Assembly: GCF_000706645.1 (NCBI RefSeq)
Contig: NZ_KL407337.1
Coordinates: 62,001-126,000, forward strand
DNA from: Bartonella rochalimae ATCC BAA-1498
GTDB lineage: Bacteria > Pseudomonadota > Alphaproteobacteria > Rhizobiales > Rhizobiaceae
Reading direction: 5' to 3'
DNA length: 64,000 nt
The position numbers and the translations under genes were made by a program. The notes beneath the pieces are model-generated. The model was not told the origin of the DNA, made no database searches, and saw only the letters and a program-made list of their open reading frames with translations. Below, piece by piece: positions 1 to 6,204 of the stretch. The stretch's first letter is position 1, and each line of letters opens with the position of its first letter.

Positions 1-234
1 CCTTCAAATACATCAGCTGGAATTATTGCAGGCTTTTTCTCATTAATTGTTGGCTTTGCTCTTGTTTGGCATATTTGGTGGCTGGTTATTTTAGGATTAG
101 TTGGATTTGTTACAACGATTATTTATCATTCATTAATGGGTGATCATCATGGTTATTATATTTCAGCCGAAGAGGTGCAAAAAACAGAAGATATCTTCAC
201 AGCTGTTTTAGAAAAACAAGGGGTAAAAGTATGA
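1..234 (+). CDS. cyoB: Cytochrome bo3 ubiquinol oxidase subunit I, C-terminal end (partial)
   Basis: The left edge of the window cuts this gene, leaving the last 77 codons in frame 1. The visible part has two hydrophobic segments (around FFSLIVGFALVWHIWWLVIL and LGLVGFVTTIIYHS) and then a short polar tail, as at the C-terminus of heme-copper oxidase subunit I. No heme or copper ligands lie in this piece. The identity rests mainly on context: its TGA stop overlaps the ATG of cyoC (ATGA, 231-234), and cyoD follows. In the family, subunit I oxidises ubiquinol and pumps protons in the inner membrane. Confidence 0.85.
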   Translation, partial: PSNTSAGIIAGFFSLIVGFALVWHIWWLVILGLVGFVTTIIYHSLMGDHHGYYISAEEVQKTEDIFTAVLEKQGVKV

Positions 235-902
235 GTGCGACAACAATGAATCATGTATGCACGGACGAACATCATCATGATCATCATAGTAGTTCAATAA
301 TGATATTTGGATTTTGGGTTTACATTCTTTCAGATTTAGTTTTGTTCTCAACATTGTTTTCGAGTTTTGCTGTATTTTCTGCTTCTTATGGAGGAGGTAA
401 AGCTGGTAATGAGTTTATTAATTTAAACTTTGTTTTGGTTGAAACAGCAATTTTATTATTATCGTCAATTACTTATGGGTTTGCTATGGTGTATGCTCAT
501 AAGGGATCTCTTGCTAAGCTACGCGTTTGGATGGCAATTACCTTCGCGTTTGGATTATGCTTTGTTGGAATGGAAATTTATGAATTTTATGAACTGCTGA
601 ATGAGGTGTTCTATTACGATCCTAATGCTTATGCTGGTGTTGATCCTACAACAGGCATAAAATCTTTTGGGCGAAATGTTCTATCTGCTTATTGGTCAGC
701 ATTTTTTGCGTTGGTTGGTACCCATGGTCTTCATGTGAGTGTCGGTTTATTGTGGATGGTTGTAATGTTTTTTCATCTGCGTCGTAGTGGTTTGGATCAG
801 GATAATAAAACACGTTTAACATGTCTCTCAATTTTCTGGCATTTACTTGATATTGTTTGGGTTGGTGTCTTCACCATGGTTTATTTGTTAGGAGCACTGT
901 AA
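231..902 (+). CDS. cyoC: Cytochrome bo3 ubiquinol oxidase subunit III
   Basis: This 223-residue protein belongs to the heme-copper oxidase subunit III family. It has a polar, His-rich start (DEHHHDHH) and then five hydrophobic helices, the usual number for CyoC. Family-like patches include WVYILSDLVLFSTLFSSFAV in helix 1 and HGLHVSVGLLWM in helix 4. Subunit III is an integral inner-membrane subunit that stabilises the oxidase. The start is fixed by the ATGA overlap with cyoB, and the stop overlaps cyoD in the same way, so translation is probably coupled. Length is normal. Confidence 0.95.
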   Translation: MSATTMNHVCTDEHHHDHHSSSIMIFGFWVYILSDLVLFSTLFSSFAVFSASYGGGKAGNEFINLNFVLVETAILLLSSITYGFAMVYAHKGSLAKLRVWMAITFAFGLCFVGMEIYEFYELLNEVFYYDPNAYAGVDPTTGIKSFGRNVLSAYWSAFFALVGTHGLHVSVGLLWMVVMFFHLRRSGLDQDNKTRLTCLSIFWHLLDIVWVGVFTMVYLLGAL

Positions 903-1405
903 TGAGCGTGTATGATAAAAATCATGAGCCAAGTATTGGTTCTTATCTAGTTGGCTTTATTTTAGCTGTTCTTTTTACTTTAGGTTCTTTTATTCCTGTA
1001 ATGTATGGATTATTAGATAGTTGGGCTATTAGTACAAAGGTTATTTATCTTATTGGGATGGCACTTATACAAATTATTGTACAAATTGTTTTCTTTTTGC
1101 ATTTGAATTCTGGTCCAGATGCCAGATGGAATCTAACAGCTTTATTGTTTACAGCTATGTGTGTTTTCATTATCATCGGTGGTACTTGGTGGGCTATATC
1201 TCATTTGAATTATAATATGATGGGCGGTTCGGGGCGTATTGTTGGACCAGATATCAATACAAATATATTAGAAGAAAAATCCATTAATGTACCAGAAACA
1301 ATTGAGAGTGTGCCAGAAACAATAGAGCAGCCCTCTAACACTTTCGAGACGATTGAACAAACTCCAGAAACAATAGAACAGCCTTCTGAGATATCAGATC
1401 AATAA
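902..1405 (+). CDS. cyoD: Cytochrome bo3 ubiquinol oxidase subunit IV with a repeat-bearing C-terminal tail
   Basis: This is subunit IV of cytochrome bo3, 167 residues from the ATG at 902, which overlaps the cyoC TAA. A longer reading from a TTG at 857 is possible but lies inside cyoC and is unlikely. Three transmembrane helices occupy roughly residues 14-110, with the family-like HLNSGPDARWN between helices 2 and 3. The odd part is the last ~45 residues, a polar tail carrying repeats of the type PETIEQ/ETIEQ. CyoD proteins are usually about 110-130 residues and end soon after helix 3. The tail probably faces an aqueous compartment; its role is unknown. Confidence 0.93.
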   Translation: MSVYDKNHEPSIGSYLVGFILAVLFTLGSFIPVMYGLLDSWAISTKVIYLIGMALIQIIVQIVFFLHLNSGPDARWNLTALLFTAMCVFIIIGGTWWAISHLNYNMMGGSGRIVGPDINTNILEEKSINVPETIESVPETIEQPSNTFETIEQTPETIEQPSEISDQ

Positions 1406-1482
1406 AGCAACTTTTTTGAAGAGAAGAAAATCAGTAACCAATTGTTAAAACTGTTATTGTGAAGATAGAGCCTTTTAATTTT

Positions 1483-1504
1483 AAAGCTTATAACGTGGCT
1501 TTTT
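1483..1504 (+). terminator. Weak terminator-like hairpin after cyoD
   Basis: AAAGC and GCTTT form a 5-bp stem around a 10-base loop, with the right arm running into TTTTT. It lies about 80 bases past the cyoD stop, in the gap between convergent cyoD and fabI. The stem is short and the assignment is tentative. Confidence 0.3.
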
Positions 1505-1584
1505 GGTTATTAAGGGGTGTTAAATACATTTTTAAAGTTTAAGGTACTTTTCAACTTTATAGTTTTTTACAATAGACGTTGCTG

Positions 1585-2424
1585 CTATTTTTCGTTGTGT
1601 GAGTTTTTATTTTCTTGAGCTTCTTCGCTTTGTTTTAGTTCTTCAAGTGTTGGCATAGACAAGACGTTATAGCCTGAATCGACATAATGAATTTCACCTG
1701 TAACACCTGATGATAAATCGGAGAGTAAGTAAAGAGCCGCATTTCCAATTTCATTAATATTTACAGTACGACGTAGAGGTGCATTACGGCGTTGGTATGA
1801 GAAGATTGCTCGTGCAGATGCAATGCCATTACCAGCTAATGTCCGAATAGGTCCAGCTGAAATTGCATTAATACGAATATTTTGAGGCCCAAAATCTGTC
1901 GCTAAATAACGCACCATAGCTTCTAAAGCTGCTTTAGCTATACCCATGACATTGTAATTAGGAACAACTCTCTGTGAAGCTCCATAAGTGAGTGTTAATA
2001 ATGCACCACCATTAGGCATGAGTTTACCTGCGCGTTGAGCAATTTCAGTAAAGGAATATGCTGAAATAACCATTGTACGATTAAAATTTTCACGTGTTGT
2101 AACATCAACATAACGCCCCTTTAATTGCGTTTTATCTGAGAAACCAATAGCATGGACAACAAAATCAATAGTTTCCCACTCTTTTTCAAGATATTCAAAT
2201 GCACGATTGATACTTTCAACTTTTTCAACGTCACATTCTAATAGTAATTTACAACCAAGCTTTTCTGCTAGTGGCTGGACGCGTTTTCCAAAAGCTTCTC
2301 CTTGATATGTAAGAGCCAGCTCAGCTCCTGCATTTGCTAATTGACAAGCAATACCCCAAGCAATCGAATGGTCATTTGCAATTCCCATAATAAGACCTCG
2401 TTTGCCCTTCATCAAACCTTTCAT
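1585..2424 (-). CDS. fabI: Enoyl-[acyl-carrier-protein] reductase (NADH)
   Basis: FabI catalyses the last step of each fatty acid elongation cycle, reducing enoyl-ACP with NADH. The protein is a short-chain dehydrogenase fold. Its N-terminus has the FabI-type nucleotide-binding sequence KGLIMGIANDHSIAWGIA, and the catalytic Tyr and Lys sit in YNVMGIAK (Y157 and K164). An upstream ATG at 2436 exists, but GGAG lies just before the ATG at 2424, so I take 2424 as the start (279 residues). Downstream of fabB with a ~50-base gap, it probably forms a fabA-fabB-fabI operon. It would be a target of triclosan-type inhibitors by family knowledge. Confidence 0.95.
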   Translation of the reverse strand: MKGLMKGKRGLIMGIANDHSIAWGIACQLANAGAELALTYQGEAFGKRVQPLAEKLGCKLLLECDVEKVESINRAFEYLEKEWETIDFVVHAIGFSDKTQLKGRYVDVTTRENFNRTMVISAYSFTEIAQRAGKLMPNGGALLTLTYGASQRVVPNYNVMGIAKAALEAMVRYLATDFGPQNIRINAISAGPIRTLAGNGIASARAIFSYQRRNAPLRRTVNINEIGNAALYLLSDLSSGVTGEIHYVDSGYNVLSMPTLEELKQSEEAQENKNSHNEK

Positions 2425-2472
2425 ATTATTCTCCATAGACTATGCTAGTTTCAATACACTAAGAGTTCCTGC

Positions 2473-3693
2473 TTATGTATAACGTTGGAAAACAAGCGTT
2501 GCATTGGTACCACCAAAGCCAAAAGTATTTGATAATACGGTATTAAGTTTTTGGTTATCGAGACGTTTACGAACAATTGGCATATCGGAAAAAGCTGGAT
2601 CAAGTTCTTCAATATGAGCACTTTCACAAATAAAATTATGATTCATCATCAACAGTGTATAAATTGCTTCTTGAACACCTGCTGCACCTAAAGAATGCCC
2701 AGTTAAAGATTTTGTGGCGGAGATGGGGGGACATTGGTCTCCTCCTCCAAAAATACGACGAATTGCATCTATTTCAGAGGAATCACCAACAATTGTTGCT
2801 GTTGCGTGAGGATTAATATAATCAATTTTATTTTTTATGGTTGCAAGAGCCATACGCATACATCTTTCTGCTCCTTCACCAGATGGAGAGACCATATCAT
2901 GACCATCGGATGTAGCACCATAACCAACAATCTCGCCATAAATTTTAGCACCACGTGCTTTAGCTAATTCCAGTTCTTCAAGAACCAAAACACCAGCTCC
3001 ACCAGCAATGACAAATCCATCACGATTAATATCATAGGCACGTGAAGCTGTTTCTGGTGTATTATTATATTTGCTGGACATAGCACCCATAGCATCAAAT
3101 AAAACAGATAATGTCCAATCCAAATCTTCGCAACCACCTGCAAAGATGCGATTTTGCTTACCGTATTGTATCATCTCATAAGCATTTCCAATACAATGAT
3201 TGGATGTAGCACAAGCTGAGGAAATTGAATAATTGATCCCTTTAATTTTAAAAAAGGTTGCGAGAGTTGCTGAAGCTGTAGAACTCATTGCTTTGGGGAC
3301 AACAAAAGGTCCAACGCGCTTTGGACCTTTTTGGCGTGTAAGATCAGCAGCTTCAACAATTGATCGAGTTGATGGTCCTCCAGAGCCCATAATAATACCA
3401 GTATATTCATTTGATACTTCATTAGGTTCTAAACCTGCATCAGCAATTGCTCTATCCATAGCAATCTGATTCCACGCTGTCCCATAGCCATGGAAACGCA
3501 TGGCTCGCCGATCAACAAATTCTTCTATGTTAATATTCGGTTTAGCATAGACTCTACTCCGGAAACCTAATTCAGCGTGCTTGGGTGCGTAGCAAACTCC
3601 TGATTTTGCTTCATATAAACTCGTTAAAACAGTTTGAAGCTCATTTCCAATTGCGGAGATAATACCCATTCCGGTTACAACAACTCGATGCAT
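2473..3693 (-). CDS. fabB: 3-oxoacyl-[acyl-carrier-protein] synthase I
   Basis: FabB is the condensing enzyme that extends acyl-ACP with malonyl-ACP and is needed for unsaturated fatty acid synthesis. The 406-residue thiolase-fold protein has the nucleophile Cys161 in SSACATSNH, His296 in [11 protein letters not shown] and His333 in TGHSLGAAG. The His296 motif differs from the common HGTSTPVGD, but the His itself is kept. A clear GGAGG Shine-Dalgarno sits just before the ATG. It follows fabA by about 60 bases, the usual pairing for the FabA/FabB unsaturation branch. Confidence 0.95.
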   Translation of the reverse strand: MHRVVVTGMGIISAIGNELQTVLTSLYEAKSGVCYAPKHAELGFRSRVYAKPNINIEEFVDRRAMRFHGYGTAWNQIAMDRAIADAGLEPNEVSNEYTGIIMGSGGPSTRSIVEAADLTRQKGPKRVGPFVVPKAMSSTASATLATFFKIKGINYSISSACATSNHCIGNAYEMIQYGKQNRIFAGGCEDLDWTLSVLFDAMGAMSSKYNNTPETASRAYDINRDGFVIAGGAGVLVLEELELAKARGAKIYGEIVGYGATSDGHDMVSPSGEGAERCMRMALATIKNKIDYINPHATATIVGDSSEIDAIRRIFGGGDQCPPISATKSLTGHSLGAAGVQEAIYTLLMMNHNFICESAHIEELDPAFSDMPIVRKRLDNQKLNTVLSNTFGFGGTNATLVFQRYT

Positions 3694-3751
3694 TCATACC
3701 TCCTTGTTTCCTATAGAGTAATAAAATACCTTTAACTTGTTGAAAGAATGT

Positions 3752-4261
3752 CTAACTTTCTTTAAACAAAGCGACACGTAAATCATTGGCTTTATAGATT
3801 GTTTCTCCATCTGCTTTTAACCATCCATCTGCTATTCCTAAAACCAAATGTCCACGTCGAATACGTTTAAAATTTATTTCATATTGAAGCAATTTAGTTT
3901 GCGGAGTTACCATGCCTGATAATTTTACTTCTCCTGTTGAAATAGCACGTCCTTTTCCTAGTTCACCTAACCATCCAAGAAAAAAACCCGTCAATTGCCA
4001 CATACCATCTAAACCAAGACACCCTGGCATAACAGGATCGTTGATGAAATGACAATCAAAAAACCATAAGTTTGGAGTAATGTCAAATTCAGCACAAACT
4101 ACTCCTTTGTTATATTCTCCACCAGTTTCACTGATTTGAGTGATTCGGTGAATCATTAACATTGGAGGTGCAGGTAATTGTGCATTACCTTTACCAAACA
4201 TTTCGCCGCGAGCGCAGCTTAAAAGCTCTTCATAAGTGTAGTGAGACTTTTGTTCAGCCAT
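3752..4261 (-). CDS. fabA: 3-hydroxydecanoyl-ACP dehydratase/isomerase
   Basis: FabA dehydrates 3-hydroxydecanoyl-ACP and isomerises the trans-2 double bond to cis-3, the entry to unsaturated fatty acids. The hot-dog fold active-site residues are visible as His71 ([11 protein letters not shown]) and Asp85 (LGLDGMWQ). From the ATG at 4261 the protein is 169 residues and begins [14 protein letters not shown], matching the usual family start. An ATG at 4273 would add four residues and cannot be excluded. First gene of fabA-fabB-fabI, divergent from irr. Confidence 0.94.
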   Translation of the reverse strand: MAEQKSHYTYEELLSCARGEMFGKGNAQLPAPPMLMIHRITQISETGGEYNKGVVCAEFDITPNLWFFDCHFINDPVMPGCLGLDGMWQLTGFFLGWLGELGKGRAISTGEVKLSGMVTPQTKLLQYEINFKRIRRGHLVLGIADGWLKADGETIYKANDLRVALFKES

Positions 4262-4482
4262 TGTTATTTCCATATTTCTTTTTTATGCCTCTATCCTAAT
4301 CTACTTTTAGAGCAAATTTTCAGGAGAGGGAAATGATTTATATTATTTATGGTGAAAAAAGTTTTTTATGTTTCTTATTACAAAGGATTATCATTTAAAA
4401 TATTTATTATCTTGTTTTTTCATTGTGTTTAAATTGCAAACCAAACTTGCATATGCATGTAGGAAGATTTATAATATCATAG

Positions 4483-4977
4483 ATGAGTACTGATGACTTG
4501 AGATTGAATAAAAAAGAACGATTTATCGGAAATCGTAAGGAAGTTGTGAATTGCCATTCGTTATCTGAGTTAAAAGAGCGTTTGCGTAAAAATGGTTTGC
4601 GGCCAACGCGCCAACGATTAGAACTGGCTAATATGATTTTTTTTCAAGGTGATTGCCATGTGACTGCTGAGGAGTTATATGAAGAGGCAGTTAGGTCCGG
4701 TGTGCCTGTGTCCTTGGCGACAGTTTATAATACTCTTCATCAGTTTACAGAAGCAGGTTTATTACGGATTATTGCTGTAGAAGGTTCGAAAACTTGGTTT
4801 GATACGAATACATCTAATCACTATCATTTCTATGTTGAGGGTGAAAATCGTATTCTTGATATTCCTTGTAATTTGGAAGGTTCTCCTATCATTGAAAATC
4901 TCCCTCAACCACCAAACGATATGGAAATTTCACATGTCGATTTAATCATTCGTTTAAGGCCAAAGAGTTCTATTTAA
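4483..4977 (+). CDS. irr: Iron response regulator Irr (Fur family)
   Basis: Irr is the Rhizobiales Fur-family repressor/activator that senses iron through heme and controls heme synthesis and iron uptake genes. The winged-helix DNA-binding part is at roughly residues 28-95 (LRPTRQRLELANMIF, SLATVYNTLHQF). The regulatory motif that is HHH in Bradyrhizobium Irr reads NHYH here (residues 112-115), so the middle His is Tyr. The N-terminal heme-regulatory Cys-Pro motif of Bradyrhizobium is absent. Divergent irr and fabA is the common Rhizobiales layout. In Bartonella, Irr is known to act at hemin-binding-protein promoters, and such a gene starts at 63581. Confidence 0.92.
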   Translation: MSTDDLRLNKKERFIGNRKEVVNCHSLSELKERLRKNGLRPTRQRLELANMIFFQGDCHVTAEELYEEAVRSGVPVSLATVYNTLHQFTEAGLLRIIAVEGSKTWFDTNTSNHYHFYVEGENRILDIPCNLEGSPIIENLPQPPNDMEISHVDLIIRLRPKSSI

Positions 4978-5038
4978 TTTTACGGACTTCAAGGATTGTA
5001 TGAAGAATAAAAATAAAATGCTGATAGTTTAAGCTTTT

Positions 5039-5596
5039 TTAATTTTTAATTTTTTCGTCAGGATAAATTCCCCATAATTGGGTTTGATAAAGCCAGCCAC
5101 GAGCGTTACGGATGTCTAATTCACACCAGATTCCATTACATTGGCGAATAGTACCGATGATATTAGGTTCTATTTCTGCTACAATTTTCTCATTATCTCC
5201 TGGATTTTTACGTAACATGAGTCTGTGTGTTTTGTCCTTTTGCCACGGAATAGTTATTGCAGTTCGTTTTCCTGATAAGAGTGACTGGTAAATCCATCCT
5301 TCATCTCCTTCTGCATCACGAACTTTGCGCCATTGATCATATTCTTGGATAATTTCAATAGGGAGTCCCTGCTTTTGATAAGTAAAGATAATAGAATAAT
5401 TATTTCCTGGCCCAACACGCATATTAACACGAGCAGATTTTATCGAAGCAAATCGTGGAAGTGGTAAACCACTAGGACCTAAATCTTGATTGAGTGTTTG
5501 CGAATGTGAAAAGGAAAGAGACCCAAATAGAAGCCCTCCTGTCATTAATATACATGATAAGAGTACAAAAAAACGAAACCAAATAAAATGTTTCAT
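5039..5596 (-). CDS. Exported SH3-domain protein
   Basis: The 185-residue protein has an N-terminal hydrophobic segment (FVLLSCILMTGGLLFGSLSF) that looks like a signal peptide or anchor. It then carries two bacterial SH3-like units. The first, about residues 50-108, contains ARVNMRVGPGNNYSIIFTY and WRKVRDAEGDEGWIY; the second, about 115-178, contains LMLRKNPGDNEKIVAEI and ARGWLY. Such SH3 repeats usually bind cell-wall peptides. It is a stand-alone gene with no clear operon partner. The precise ligand is unknown. Confidence 0.8.
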   Translation of the reverse strand: MKHFIWFRFFVLLSCILMTGGLLFGSLSFSHSQTLNQDLGPSGLPLPRFASIKSARVNMRVGPGNNYSIIFTYQKQGLPIEIIQEYDQWRKVRDAEGDEGWIYQSLLSGKRTAITIPWQKDKTHRLMLRKNPGDNEKIVAEIEPNIIGTIRQCNGIWCELDIRNARGWLYQTQLWGIYPDEKIKN

Positions 5597-6204
5597 ATTT
5601 ACACCTCTTTTTCTTCATTTATGTAATTTGCCATTTGAGATACGGAGGATAGATTCGAAACTTTATTCGAGCATGGCATACATTTGGTTAAAAAGGTCTA
5701 AATACTCCGAATATTATTATAAAAAATAGCTCAAATAGTATATAGGTTTGAAAATTTTTATGTCAGTTCAATACAATCAATCAGTCATGTATTTGCTATG
5801 AAATTTTTTCTACAAAGTAGTAAAATATATGATTTTTTTCCTGTTTATGAAATGTAGTGCCACTTTAAAGCGTAGCGCTTAAATTAATATCATAAACTAG
5901 ATATCTTGATATGATAAAAATTCGTTTCCAAGTAAAGAGTAATGATTTTTGCATAGAAAGATGATCTAAGGTAATCGATGATATCGAGCATGAAAAAGTT
6001 TTGTTTCTTGCAAAATAAGATATCTCATTAGGAACATCTGACAATTTATTTCTTGCTTTACATAAAATACATAACGTATTAAATAAAACACATAATGTAT
6101 TAAATTAAAACAATTGCAAAGATATGATAATACACTTTTTAGTTGTTAAGATATATCTTTCGAGATGTTAATTTTGATTGGAAGGAAAAAATTGAGGCAA
6201 AATT
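5597..6204. other. Intergenic region upstream of the autotransporter
   Basis: This 608-base AT-rich gap has no convincing coding potential. It holds a small imperfect hairpin (AGCG/CGCT arms with flanking TTTA/TAAA) near 5864-5883 and a two-copy ~21-base direct repeat at 6069-6111. GAGG at 6194-6197 is the likely ribosome binding site for the autotransporter. It must carry promoters for the divergent genes at 5596 and 6205, but I cannot place them securely. Confidence 0.6.
6069..6111. repeat. Two imperfect tandem ~21-base repeats upstream of the autotransporter
   Basis: Copy 1 (6069-6089) and copy 2 (6090-6111) share the core ACATAA(C/T)GTATTAAAT followed by an A-rich tail. They differ by one substitution and one inserted T. 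The pair lies about 95-135 bases before the autotransporter ATG, a position compatible with a regulator-binding direct repeat. The role is inferred only. Confidence 0.6.

Noticed and set aside
857-901. TTG-initiated N-terminal extension of cyoD
   Set aside because: Lies entirely inside cyoC; the ATG at 902 overlaps the cyoC stop in the usual coupled fashion and gives a normal CyoD start.
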